A stretch of DNA of 64,000 nucleotides from CAYYJR01 sp964472305. GTDB taxonomy: Bacteria > Armatimonadota > Hebobacteria > CAIYQO01. Below are positions 34,431 to 43,276 of the stretch, piece by piece. The notes under the pieces are model-generated. The model had not been told where the DNA came from, did no database searches, and saw only the letters and a list, made by a program, of their open reading frames with translations. A program made the translations under genes and the position numbers. The stretch is taken from the NCBI GenBank assembly GCA_964472305.1, contig CAYYJR010000005.1, forward strand, positions 124,001 to 188,000, read 5' to 3'. Position 1 is the stretch's first letter; the number at the start of each line of letters is the position of its first letter.

Positions 34431-35723
34431 GTGAGCTCTACTGTTATTATTGGAACCCAGTGGGGGGATGAAGGCAAAGGGCGCGTGGTGGATGTGTATG
34501 CCGCCGACGCCGCCATGGTGGTGCGCTACCAGGGAGGCGACAATGCCGGGCATACGGTGATCATCGGCGACCAGCGCTATGCGCTGCACCTGATTCCGTC
34601 CGGCATCGTGCGCCAGAAACCCAGCATCCTCGGCAATGGCATGGTCATTAACCCCAAGTCATTGTTAAAAGAGATGGCTGACCTGGAAAGCCGCGGACTG
34701 ACTGTGCGCCCGTCGATCTTCATCAGCGAAGACGCACACATGATCATGCCCTACCACCTAGCGTTGGACGCCGCCTCCGAACGTGCGATGGGGAAGGGGA
34801 AGATCGGCACCACGTTGAAAGGTATCGGTCCTGCCTACGTAGATAAGTTCAGCCGCACCCACGGCCTGCGCATGGGCGACCTGCGCAACGCCGACTACTT
34901 CCGCACGCGTCTGACACAGATCGTCGAAGAGAAAAATGCCATCCTTTCCAAGCTGTATGGCGCCGATACCTTCGACGCCACGGCGATCTTCGACGAATAC
35001 ATGGGGTATTACGCCGAGATCGGCGGCATGATCTGCGATACGGCGGGGATGATCCAGCAAGCGATCGACCGCGACGACGCCATCGTCTTTGAAGGCGCCA
35101 ACGCCACCATGCTGGATATCGACCACGGCACCTATCCGTTCGTCACCTGCTCGACACCCACCGCGGGCGGCGTATCGGTCGGCACGGGCATTGGGCCGAC
35201 GAAACTCGGGCGGGTCATCGGGGTGGTGAAAGCCTACACCAGCCGCGTGGGCGAGGGACCGTTCCCCACCGAACTGCAGAATGAAATCGGCGACCGAATT
35301 CGCGAACTTGGCCATGAGTACGGCACCACCACGGGGCGCCCGCGTCGTTGTGGCTGGTTGGATGCCTGTGTGTTGCGCAAAGCGGTGCGCGTGAACGGGC
35401 TGGATTCCCTCGCCCTCACTCACCTGGATGTGCTGGGCGATTTCGCGGAGATCCCGGTCTGCGTCGCCTACGAAGTCGACGGCCGGCGCATGGAAATCTT
35501 CCCCAGCGCACTGTGGGAACTGGAACGCGCGACGCCGGTGTATGAGATGCTGCCAGGCTGGCAAACCTCCATCGCCGATTGTCGGCGCATCGAAGACCTG
35601 CCGCGAAATGCGCAGCGTTACCTTACCCGCGTTGCCGAACTCACCGGTACGCCGATCTGCATGGTGACGGTGGGTGGCGAGCGCGACCAGACCATCATTT
35701 GCGAAGAATCGGTCACGATCTGA
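34431..35723 (+). CDS. purA: Adenylosuccinate synthetase
   Basis: First committed step from IMP to AMP: joins aspartate to IMP using GTP. The 430-residue enzyme is full length, with the P-loop GTQWGDEGKGRVVD at the N-terminus, GGDNAGHTV, the KGIGPAYVDKFSR-type loop, the GANATMLDIDHGTYPFVT signature and the C-terminal GTP-binding TTTGRPRRCGWLD. The start is GTG at 34431 because GGAGGAG lies 5 nt upstream; the frame is open further upstream but that part would cross the leader hairpin. The leader terminator suggests regulation by transcription attenuation. No other purine gene is present in the window. Confidence 0.97.
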   Translation: MSSTVIIGTQWGDEGKGRVVDVYAADAAMVVRYQGGDNAGHTVIIGDQRYALHLIPSGIVRQKPSILGNGMVINPKSLLKEMADLESRGLTVRPSIFISEDAHMIMPYHLALDAASERAMGKGKIGTTLKGIGPAYVDKFSRTHGLRMGDLRNADYFRTRLTQIVEEKNAILSKLYGADTFDATAIFDEYMGYYAEIGGMICDTAGMIQQAIDRDDAIVFEGANATMLDIDHGTYPFVTCSTPTAGGVSVGTGIGPTKLGRVIGVVKAYTSRVGEGPFPTELQNEIGDRIRELGHEYGTTTGRPRRCGWLDACVLRKAVRVNGLDSLALTHLDVLGDFAEIPVCVAYEVDGRRMEIFPSALWELERATPVYEMLPGWQTSIADCRRIEDLPRNAQRYLTRVAELTGTPICMVTVGGERDQTIICEESVTI

Positions 35724-35856
35724 CTTGAGATTTTCGATGGGTTGGCGTTATGCGACAGCTCGTTCTGGCCGATGCAATCGCTGGGTCGCGCGACGCATGC
35801 CACAGCCGTCCTTTCGATGTTACGCCTGATTCCGATAGGTACCGAGGTCCATTATC

Positions 35857-36837
35857 ATGCCGACTATCGCCTTGTTCGCCCCGCATGAAACAGCGGATAC
35901 CGTCTTCGCTTCCCGCCATTTCGAGCGTTTGGCATCGCTGGGCACGCTCCGCGACGTGCGTTTCGTCCACTGTGCCGATGAAACCAGCGCGCAACTCGCT
36001 GACGTGGAGTATCTCGTTTCCACCTGGGGAATGCCGGTCACCGATGAGGCGTTTCTCTCCATGGCGCCCGCGCTGCGCGGCATTTTCTACGCCGCCGGCT
36101 CGGTGAAGGGGTTTGTGACGCCGGCGCTGTGGGAGCGCGGCATCGTGCTTAGCTCCTCCGCACCCGCCAACGCCACCCCGGTCGCCGAATACACCGTCGC
36201 CGTGATCCTGCTCTCCAACAAGCGTTTCTGGACGGTGATGCGTCACACCTGGGAGGAAGTCGCCATTCCCCGTGAGGTACCGGGCAATTATCGCCGCACC
36301 GTCGGACTCATCAGCGCGAGCATGGTGGGACGCGAGGTGATTCGCCTGCTGCGGGGTCTCGATCTGACCGTGCTGCTCTATGATCCCTTCGTGGATGAAG
36401 CGGAGGCGGGGCGGCTGGGCGTGACAAAGGTGACGTTGCCGGAGTTGATGGCGGCATCGGATGTGGTGTCGCTGCACGCGCCCAACCTGCCCGAGTTGCG
36501 TCATATGATCAACGCGGACCTGCTGGCGCGCATGCGAGATGGCGCGACCTTTATCAACACCGCTCGCGGGGCACTGGTCGATGAAGCGGCGCTGCTCGCT
36601 GAACTGCAATCCGGACGCCTCTACGCCGTGCTGGACGTCACCGATCCCGAGCCGCCGCCGTCCGGCAGCCCGTTCTATTCGCTACCGAACGTCATCTATA
36701 CGCCGCACATCGCCGGCTCGATGTCGCAGGAATGTCATCGGATGGCCGACTTCGCCATTGACGAGTTGGAGCGGTGTCTCACCGGTGTTCCGCTGCGCAA
36801 TCGCATCGACCCCGCCGTGCTCACTGTGCTGGCGTAA
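35857..36837 (+). CDS. D-isomer specific 2-hydroxyacid dehydrogenase family protein
   Basis: NAD(P)-dependent oxidoreductase of 326 residues; substrate unknown. Family text includes FYAAGSVKGFVTPALWERGI, SSAPANATPVAEYTV, LHAPNLPELRHMINADLLAR, NTARGALVDEAALL with the catalytic Arg, DVTDPEPPPSGSPF with Glu, and YTPHIAGSMS with the catalytic His. The usual GxGxxG nucleotide loop is altered to VGLISASMVGREVI, as in a subgroup common in Armatimonadota and related sugar-catabolic loci. GAGGT stands before the ATG. It follows purA by 133 bp but is probably unrelated to it. Confidence 0.88.
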   Translation: MPTIALFAPHETADTVFASRHFERLASLGTLRDVRFVHCADETSAQLADVEYLVSTWGMPVTDEAFLSMAPALRGIFYAAGSVKGFVTPALWERGIVLSSSAPANATPVAEYTVAVILLSNKRFWTVMRHTWEEVAIPREVPGNYRRTVGLISASMVGREVIRLLRGLDLTVLLYDPFVDEAEAGRLGVTKVTLPELMAASDVVSLHAPNLPELRHMINADLLARMRDGATFINTARGALVDEAALLAELQSGRLYAVLDVTDPEPPPSGSPFYSLPNVIYTPHIAGSMSQECHRMADFAIDELERCLTGVPLRNRIDPAVLTVLA

Positions 36838-36903
36838 ATGGGTGGGGCTTGCCATCCTGCCCGATGTTATTACTCCCGGTGAGCGGGAGGAGGAGCGTTT
36901 CGC

Positions 36904-38835
36904 CTAGCAGCGCAGATGCTGCAGGTCAATTGACGGCGGTATCATGGTTACTTCGCCTAGCGAGGGTACCAGCGTGCAGAGGCGTGCCCGCACATCCACG
37001 TCACGGTAATGGCGCGCCGCCGCCAGCAAGTCGCTGATGCGGTGATCCAGCTCCATGGGGTCCAGATATTGGGGTCGATCAACGACGAACAGGTGATCGT
37101 CACAACGCACCACTTGTTGCTCGGTTTCGGTGAGGAGTTCTTCGTCCAGTTTTTCCCCGTGACGCAACCCGGTGAATTGGATTTGGATATCGCGGTGCGG
37201 CACCAGGCCGGAAAGGCGGATGATATTTTCCGCCAGGTCCAGAATACGAACGGGCTGGCCCATATCCAGCACGAAGAGCGAGCCGGAACGCTCGGACGCA
37301 CCCGCCTTCAGTACCAGCGACACCGCCTCCGGGATAGTCATGAAGAAGCGACGCATCTCCGGATGGGTGACAGTGACTGGCCCACCCAGACGAATCTGTT
37401 CCTGGAAGATCGGCAACACACTGCCACGGCTGCCCAGCACATTGCCGAAGCGCACTGTAATGAAACAGGTTGTACTGCGGCTGGCTTCCGCCAACATCAA
37501 CTCTTCGCACAAGAATTTACTGGCGCCCATCACGCTGCTGGGATTCACCGCTTTATCACTGGAGATCAGTACCATGCGCTCGATGCCGAACTCGGTCGCC
37601 GCGCGCACTACGTTGCGGGTGCCGCCGATGTTGTTGCTGATGGCTTCCGCCACATTCTCTTCCATTAACGGCACGTGCTTGTGCGCCGCGGCATGAAAGA
37701 CAATCTGTGGCCGGTACTGTCCGAACACCGCACGCAGCCGTTCGTTATCGCGAACGTCGCAAATCACTGGAATGATTTCCGCCGCCAGTTCGGGATCCTG
37801 CCGTTTTAATTCCTGTTCGATACTGTGAATCGAATTTTCGCCATGACCGAGCAGGATCAGTTGGCACGGGGTGAGCCGAACGATCTGGCGGCACAACTCG
37901 GAGCCGATTGAACCGCCGGCGCCCGTGACCAGGATACGCGTGCCGATCAGGTATTCGCCCTCTTCGACCAGTGCGGTCTCCACCGGTTGGCGGTGCAACA
38001 GGTCTTCCACGGTCACGTCGTACATCCCGCGCCGTCCGCGCATTCCGGATGGCGGACTGAGCAGCCGCGAAATCATCGGTACCACACGAACCGCCACCTT
38101 TTGCCGGCAGCAGGCCAACACATACTCGCGAATTTGTTCATGGCTCGCGTCCGGCAGTGCGATGATCACCTCGTCCGGTACGGCTTGTTGCAACAGTTCG
38201 TGCAGCATTGACAATCCGCCGAGGATTTGGCAACCATGCACGAAACTACCGTGATGCCGGCGATCGTCATCTAGAATACCGATGACTTCCGATCTGCGGG
38301 CGAAATCCTTCTCCAGCGCATTCAGCACTTCCAGCGTGCTCTGGCCGTCGGCGAGAATCACGGTACGCTTGGGCACATTGTCCCATTGGTGATCGGGAGT
38401 GTTGGGCGCAGGTAGGTGCTCGAATCGCTCCGAGGCAATGCGCAGCAGAATGCGCTGTACTCCAATCAGTGTGGTCGTCAGCAAAAAGATGAGTACAATC
38501 ACCGTCGGCGACATGACCGTGCCATCCGTCAGCCATTGCCACCCGGCGCTGCCGGCAGTGGCCAACGCGGTGCTGCGCAACACCGCCCAGAACATATCCA
38601 CCCCGGCAAAGCGCCAGCGAAATCGATACAATCGGAACAGCACGAAGCACAGCAAGTAGGTCAGCACCACGAACGGCAGACTGCGCAGGTGATGATGCAG
38701 CAACGCGGAGTTCCATGACTCGAAGCGCAGCAACAGCGCGATCTGTATCGATGCCAGCACCGCAACCAGATCGTATCCTACCAGTAACACCATCGCTAGA
38801 CGTCTGGTCACCCGCACTCCGAACACATCCGTCAT
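36904..38835 (-). CDS. Membrane-anchored nucleotide-sugar epimerase/dehydratase (CapD/WbpM/FlaA1-like)
   Basis: A 643-residue integral membrane enzyme for capsule or O-antigen sugars, typically UDP-GlcNAc 4,6-dehydratase. The N-terminus has four membrane segments (LAMVLLVGYDLVAVLASIQI, SLPFVVLTYLLCFVLFRLY and two more by about residue 135), a CoA-binding-like Rossmann domain (RTVILADGQSTLEVLNAL), then the SDR domain beginning ILVTGAGGSIGSELCRQI. SSDKAVNPSSVMGASK is the catalytic region, with Met in place of the usual SDR Tyr as in WbpM and CapD. ATG 38835 has GGAGG 9 nt upstream. It is divergent from the SLBB export gene, a plausible partner in exopolysaccharide production. Confidence 0.92.
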   Translation of the reverse strand: MTDVFGVRVTRRLAMVLLVGYDLVAVLASIQIALLLRFESWNSALLHHHLRSLPFVVLTYLLCFVLFRLYRFRWRFAGVDMFWAVLRSTALATAGSAGWQWLTDGTVMSPTVIVLIFLLTTTLIGVQRILLRIASERFEHLPAPNTPDHQWDNVPKRTVILADGQSTLEVLNALEKDFARRSEVIGILDDDRRHHGSFVHGCQILGGLSMLHELLQQAVPDEVIIALPDASHEQIREYVLACCRQKVAVRVVPMISRLLSPPSGMRGRRGMYDVTVEDLLHRQPVETALVEEGEYLIGTRILVTGAGGSIGSELCRQIVRLTPCQLILLGHGENSIHSIEQELKRQDPELAAEIIPVICDVRDNERLRAVFGQYRPQIVFHAAAHKHVPLMEENVAEAISNNIGGTRNVVRAATEFGIERMVLISSDKAVNPSSVMGASKFLCEELMLAEASRSTTCFITVRFGNVLGSRGSVLPIFQEQIRLGGPVTVTHPEMRRFFMTIPEAVSLVLKAGASERSGSLFVLDMGQPVRILDLAENIIRLSGLVPHRDIQIQFTGLRHGEKLDEELLTETEQQVVRCDDHLFVVDRPQYLDPMELDHRISDLLAAARHYRDVDVRARLCTLVPSLGEVTMIPPSIDLQHLRC

Positions 38836-39184
38836 TACGTCATCCCTCCACTCCATTCTGCCAGTGACGACGGTGTGGTAACAGACACGCGGCAAACCAA
38901 CCATGGCCGCCTGTGCGTATCTTTAAACAAAAACACTACTGCGTCTGCCGTTCAGCGGCGTTCAGTATGCAAACCAAACTGATCGTTTCCCGTAATGCAC
39001 ACCGTCGCGTGACGAAATTGTTACCAGGGGACGGATGGTAGAGGAAGTGCACAAACCGTAGGATGGGTCGATGCTATCATCAGCATAGAAAAATCCTCCC
39101 GTGGCCTTCAAGCCGTTATCCCGTCATGCAAGAGCGACAGCGTGGCGATGCCGGTCGTTGGGACGTGGACGAAAGGAGTCAGCG
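38836..39184. other. Divergent intergenic region between the CapD-like and SLBB genes
   Basis: A 349-bp gene-free stretch. Two GTTCAG direct repeats stand 4 bp apart near 38951-38966, and an ATGCT/AGCAT inverted repeat near 39070-39085. I see no convincing promoter, riboswitch or RNA gene. Confidence 0.4.
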
Positions 39185-41038
39185 ATGAGTTGGCGAACAT
39201 GGCGCCGTGTATTGGCTATGCTCTGGCTGCTGGTGCTGGGCATCGGTGTGGCGCATGGGGTTGGTTATACACTGGCGGCGCAGGATAAGATCACGGTGAC
39301 GGTGCTGCGTCATCCGGAACTGTCCCAGACGTACGTGGTGCCGCCGGACGGCTTCATCGATTTTCCGCGCGCGGGGAAGATCGATGTCACCGGGAAAAGC
39401 ACCGCCGAAGTCGCCGCGTGGCTGACGACGCAGTGGGGATTAGTGCTGCGCAATCCCGATGTGACCGTGCTGCTGACCGAGCCGCGATCACGCAATGTCT
39501 ACGTGCTGGGTGCGGTGGCGCGTCCCGGCGCGTATCCGTTGACCAAAGGCGCCCGCGTCACCGAGATGCTGGCGGCAGCGGGTGATTTGGTGGGGGAGCG
39601 TGAAAAACTGACTGCGAGCCTGATGCGTGGGAAGGAGACACTGCCGATCAACCTGATGGCGGCCGTCAACGGCAGCAATCTCACGGCTAACCTGGTGTTG
39701 CGCGAAGGTGACGTGCTGTGGATTCAGCCGCAGGCATTGATTACGGTGGTGGTAATTGGTCAGGTGCGCTCGCCCGGTTCGATGAAACTGGTAAAAGGCA
39801 GTCGTGTGCTGGACGCGCTGGCGGCTGCCGGAGACCTGACGGGTGAGCGTGAGAAGCTGACGGTGGCGGTAATGCGCGGCAAGTCCACGCTGCCAGTGAA
39901 CTTGGCCTCCGGGGGTGGGGTGGATCAGGTCGCCAACCCGCTGCTGGAGGAAGGCGATGTGGTTACGGTGCAGACGCCGGTGATGATCACCGTGGTGGTG
40001 AGCGGTGAAGTGCGCACGCCCGGTCCGGTGAAGTTGGAAAAAGGCAGCCGCGTGTTGGATGCGCTGGCGAAAGCAGGCGACTTGACGGGCGAACGCGAAA
40101 AATTGACCGCCGCGGTGATGCGTGGTGATACGACGCTCTCCATCGCGCTGCAGTCTGCGTTGAGCGGTGCCGATCGTGCGGCGAATCTGTCGCTGGAAGA
40201 CGGTGACCTGCTGCTCATTCAATCGCCGGCAAAGATCAGCGTGGCAGTATCGGGTCAGGTGCGTACCCCGGGCATCATGCGGCTGGATATCGGTGCGACG
40301 CTGGTGGATGCGCTGACATCCGCCGGCGACGTGACTGAGCGCCCGGAGCGCCTGCGCATTAGCCTGTCGCGCACCGGAACCACGCAGGCGCTGAAGTGGG
40401 GCGACACCATCACGCGACTGCAAAACGGCGATGTGATCTTCGTCGAGCGTGAAGCTATGGTGCGCGTCTATGTAAACGGTCAGGTGAAAAGTCCGGGTGC
40501 TTACGACTTACTCGCCGGCGATGGGGCGCTGCAGGCAATTGCTCTTGCGGGGGGATTATTACCGAATGCGGCGCTGGGCCAGGTGACCGTAGTGCAATCC
40601 GACGGTAAAGCCGAGCAGTTCAATCTGGCGCCGGCATTGCTGGAGGGTAAGATCACCGCCAATCCGCGACTCGCAACCGGTGACCAGGTGATCGTGCCTG
40701 AATCGAACGCGAAAATTTCCGTGCTCGGTATGGTGAACCGCCCGGGCACCTTTACCATCAACGAAACAAATCCGCTCACCGTAATCGATGCCCTTAGCCT
40801 GGCCGGCGGCGCTGAGAAGCGTGCACGGTTATCACAGGTAGCGGTCATCCGCATGGTTGAAAAGAAGCCGCGGCGCATCGCGGTGGACGTCAATACCATC
40901 CTGAAAAAAGGGAAACAGGAGCAGAATATCGTCCTACAATCCAATGATATCGTCTTCGTGCCGGAAACCGATGCGCCAAAATGGAACGAAGTATTGACCA
41001 GCCTGTATCAGATGGGCATTCTGGTCAGCGTGCTGTAA
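39185..41038 (+). CDS. Polysaccharide export protein with six SLBB repeats (Wza-like)
   Basis: An outer-membrane or periplasmic polysaccharide-export protein of 617 residues. After a signal sequence (LAMLWLLVLGIGVAHG) comes a polysaccharide-export (PES) domain with LAAQDKITVTVLRHPELS, PDGFIDFPRAGKIDVTGKS and RNPDVTVLLTEPRSR. Six SLBB repeats follow, each opening with a V.GxVxxPG phrase: VLGAVARPGAYPL, VIGQVRSPGSMKL, VSGEVRTPGPVKL, VSGQVRTPGIMRL, VNGQVKSPGAYDL and VLGMVNRPGTFTI. Repeats 1 to 3 are near copies (AAGDLTGEREKLT recurs). Wza itself has far fewer. No lipobox cysteine is evident. ATG 39185 has AAAGGAG upstream. No Wzc kinase or Wzx/Wzy is nearby. Confidence 0.92.
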   Translation: MSWRTWRRVLAMLWLLVLGIGVAHGVGYTLAAQDKITVTVLRHPELSQTYVVPPDGFIDFPRAGKIDVTGKSTAEVAAWLTTQWGLVLRNPDVTVLLTEPRSRNVYVLGAVARPGAYPLTKGARVTEMLAAAGDLVGEREKLTASLMRGKETLPINLMAAVNGSNLTANLVLREGDVLWIQPQALITVVVIGQVRSPGSMKLVKGSRVLDALAAAGDLTGEREKLTVAVMRGKSTLPVNLASGGGVDQVANPLLEEGDVVTVQTPVMITVVVSGEVRTPGPVKLEKGSRVLDALAKAGDLTGEREKLTAAVMRGDTTLSIALQSALSGADRAANLSLEDGDLLLIQSPAKISVAVSGQVRTPGIMRLDIGATLVDALTSAGDVTERPERLRISLSRTGTTQALKWGDTITRLQNGDVIFVEREAMVRVYVNGQVKSPGAYDLLAGDGALQAIALAGGLLPNAALGQVTVVQSDGKAEQFNLAPALLEGKITANPRLATGDQVIVPESNAKISVLGMVNRPGTFTINETNPLTVIDALSLAGGAEKRARLSQVAVIRMVEKKPRRIAVDVNTILKKGKQEQNIVLQSNDIVFVPETDAPKWNEVLTSLYQMGILVSVL

Positions 41039-41160
41039 ACGGCTAAAGGAGACAAGGCTGATGCAAGTGGGAACTGGCTTACGCGTTTGCGCATCGGCAC
41101 GTAGACATTATGCGAAATCGGCGACCCGAATAATATTCTCCGGTGACGGTGGCATTTCGC

Positions 41161-41189
41161 TTGACGCTCGTTTGCACGACTGCTAACAT
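41161..41189 (+). promoter_or_regulatory. Predicted promoter of the oxidoreductase/isomerase pair
   Basis: TTGACG (41161-41166), 17-bp spacer, TAACAT (41184-41189), about 26 nt before the expected leader end at the ATG 41222. Confidence 0.6.
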
Positions 41190-41221
41190 ACGCCTGGATT
41201 TTCTCGGACGAGGTGAGCAGC

Positions 41222-42235
41222 ATGGCAGAGCGAGCTGTTGTAGTGGGTGCTGGCGGGATTTCCGATGCGTGGTTTCCGCCGTTGATCGAGGAACAAGTGG
41301 AGATCGCCGCTGTGGTCGATCTGGACCTGGGGCGCGCGCAGGCGAAGATTGCGCAGTATGGGCTTGATGCCAAACCCTACGCTGATTTGAAGATTGCGCT
41401 GAAAAAGACGCAGCCGGATTTTGTGGTCGATTTGACTATCCCCGAGGCGCACTGCGCGGTCACCTGCACGGCATTGAAGGCCGGCTGCCACGTCATCGGC
41501 GAAAAGCCGATGGCGTCGAGCATGACCGAAGCACGTAAGATGGTGGCGGCTGCGGAGACGTCGGGCAAGCTGTATATGGTCAGTCAGTCGCGCCGCTGGT
41601 GCCAGCCGCATGATCGCGTGCGCCTGACGGTCGAATCCGGCGCCCTCGGCACGCTCACCACCGTCAACTGCGACTTCTACGTCGGCGCGCATTTCGGCGG
41701 CTTTCGCGACGAGATGCCCAGCCCGCTCATTCTCGACATGTCCATCCATCATTTCGACATGCTGCGGATGATGGCCGGCGTCGATCCGGTGGCCGTGTAT
41801 GCCACGGAATTCAATCCTGCCGGCTCCTGGTATCGCGGTGACGTGGCGGCAAGCTGCATCTTCGAGATGAGCAACGGCGTGATCTTCACCTATCGCGGCA
41901 GTTGGTGCGCCGAGGGCTGCCATACCAGTTGGAACGGCGACTGGCGCTTCATCGGCGACCAGGGCACGCTGATCTACGAACATGACAATGAGCCGTTTGG
42001 CGAAGTGCTGACCGGCGAAGCCGGCGGTTTCCATCGGCCATTGAAACCACTCGACGTGCCGGCTTCTCCGATTACCTTCGACGGCATGCACGGTGCACTG
42101 CGCGAGATGCTGGCGTTTTTGCGCACCGGCACGCGACCGCAGACCGAATGCCACGACAACATCAAGTCGCTGGCGATGGTGTTTGCCGCGATGGAGAGCG
42201 CGCGAAACGGCAAGCGCGTCTGCATAAACTGGTGA
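41222..42235 (+). CDS. Gfo/Idh/MocA family oxidoreductase
   Basis: NAD(P)-dependent dehydrogenase of 337 residues, probably acting on a sugar, inositol or sugar acid in the cytoplasm. The N-terminal Rossmann fold has VVVGAGGISDAWFPPLIE, followed by the family signature HVIGEKPMASSMTEARKMV with the catalytic EKP lysine, and ILDMSIHHFDMLRMMAG for the second catalytic region. The ATG 41222 has GAGGTGA upstream. It is followed 66 bp later by a TIM-barrel isomerase, a frequent pairing in sugar catabolic operons. Exact substrate cannot be told. Confidence 0.93.
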   Translation: MAERAVVVGAGGISDAWFPPLIEEQVEIAAVVDLDLGRAQAKIAQYGLDAKPYADLKIALKKTQPDFVVDLTIPEAHCAVTCTALKAGCHVIGEKPMASSMTEARKMVAAAETSGKLYMVSQSRRWCQPHDRVRLTVESGALGTLTTVNCDFYVGAHFGGFRDEMPSPLILDMSIHHFDMLRMMAGVDPVAVYATEFNPAGSWYRGDVAASCIFEMSNGVIFTYRGSWCAEGCHTSWNGDWRFIGDQGTLIYEHDNEPFGEVLTGEAGGFHRPLKPLDVPASPITFDGMHGALREMLAFLRTGTRPQTECHDNIKSLAMVFAAMESARNGKRVCINW

Positions 42236-42301
42236 GATGATCACCGGCGGGCAAACCCCGCAGATTCCGGTGCCGGCTGGCACCGCACGAAAGGACACCC
42301 C

Positions 42302-43195
42302 ATGTTCCAGGATAGCATTCGCATCGGCACGCTGGTCAATGGCGGCGGCGGGACACCCGCCTATATTCGCCAGATTCTGCCTCACGGTTTTGAATCGTTC
42401 TCCATCACCTTCTGGCAGACGCTGGGCGGCACCGACCTGCAACGCCTGGCTGCTGACGTGAAAGAGGCATTGGGCGACAGCGGCGCGGTGATCAGTTCGG
42501 TGAGTTGCTTCGGCAACCCGCTGGAGCATCGCGAGATCGACGAGCAAACCCGCGCGGGTTGGGAAGCGTTGATCGATAATGCCCATCTGTTCGGCTGCGA
42601 TATCGTGACCGGCTTCGCTGGCCGATTGATCGACGTGCCGATCGACCAGCAGATGGATCGGTTTGTCGAGGTGTGGGGCCCACTGGCCAAACGCGCGGCG
42701 GACAAAGGCGTGCGGCTGGCATTCGAGAATTGCGACATGGGCGGCACCTGGGAACGCGGCGACTGGAATATCGCGCAGACGCCCGCCGCGTGGGAGATGC
42801 TTTTCAATGCTATCCCCAGCGACAACGTCGGCCTTCAGTGGGAGCCATGCCACCAGATGGTGAAACTGATCGATCCGATGCCGCAACTGCGCAAGTGGGT
42901 GAAAAAAGTGTTCCACGTGCATGGCAAAGATGCTACCGTGTATTGGGACGTGGTGCGCGAGCACGGCGTCTTCGGCCCGCACCAGTTTGCCTTCCACCGC
43001 ACTCCCGGCTTTGGCGACAGCAACTGGACTGATATTATTTCCGAGTTGCGGCGCGCCGGCTTCGTCGGCAGCATCGACATTGAAGGCTGGCATGACCCCG
43101 TCTACAACAACGAGCGGGAGATGATGGGCCAGGTGCACGGTCTGAACTATCTGAAAACCTGCCGTGGCGGATCATTCGTGCCGAATCCGAGCTGA
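42302..43195 (+). CDS. Sugar phosphate isomerase/epimerase (xylose isomerase-like TIM barrel)
   Basis: A 297-residue AP endonuclease-2/xylose isomerase-like TIM barrel, likely a sugar epimerase or isomerase. Metal ligands are probably in LAFENCDMGGTW (Glu), VGLQWEPCHQMV (Glu/His), VFHVHGKDATVYW (His-x-His) and GSIDIEGWHDPVY (Glu). AAAGGAC precedes the ATG. It is in one operon with the Gfo/Idh/MocA enzyme, consistent with coupled oxidation and isomerisation of a carbohydrate. A strong bidirectional terminator follows. Confidence 0.9.
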   Translation: MFQDSIRIGTLVNGGGGTPAYIRQILPHGFESFSITFWQTLGGTDLQRLAADVKEALGDSGAVISSVSCFGNPLEHREIDEQTRAGWEALIDNAHLFGCDIVTGFAGRLIDVPIDQQMDRFVEVWGPLAKRAADKGVRLAFENCDMGGTWERGDWNIAQTPAAWEMLFNAIPSDNVGLQWEPCHQMVKLIDPMPQLRKWVKKVFHVHGKDATVYWDVVREHGVFGPHQFAFHRTPGFGDSNWTDIISELRRAGFVGSIDIEGWHDPVYNNEREMMGQVHGLNYLKTCRGGSFVPNPS

Positions 43196-43223
43196 TCGGC
43201 TTGCCGCCAACGCATTGAGAGGC

Positions 43224-43257
43224 AAAGACGCCGGGGTGTGAGATCCCCGGCGTCTTT
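43224..43257. terminator. Bidirectional intrinsic terminator between convergent operons
   Basis: AAAGACGCCGGGG (43224-43236) and CCCCGGCGTCTTT (43245-43257), a perfect 13-bp stem with 8-nt loop. It ends the isomerase transcript on the plus strand and the pyrimidine operon on the minus strand. The T-run is short. Confidence 0.8.
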
Positions 43258-43276
43258 GTGTCCTGGTGGTGACGCG

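Noticed and set aside
38836..39184. Riboswitch ahead of the SLBB gene
   Set aside because: Looked for a c-di-GMP-type or other structured leader because of the exopolysaccharide context; only weak short repeats were found.
41183..43138. A 651-residue open frame on the minus strand
   Set aside because: It is antisense to the oxidoreductase and isomerase genes, both of which have clear family motifs and ribosome sites; its translation has no recognisable motif. High GC leaves such frames open by chance.
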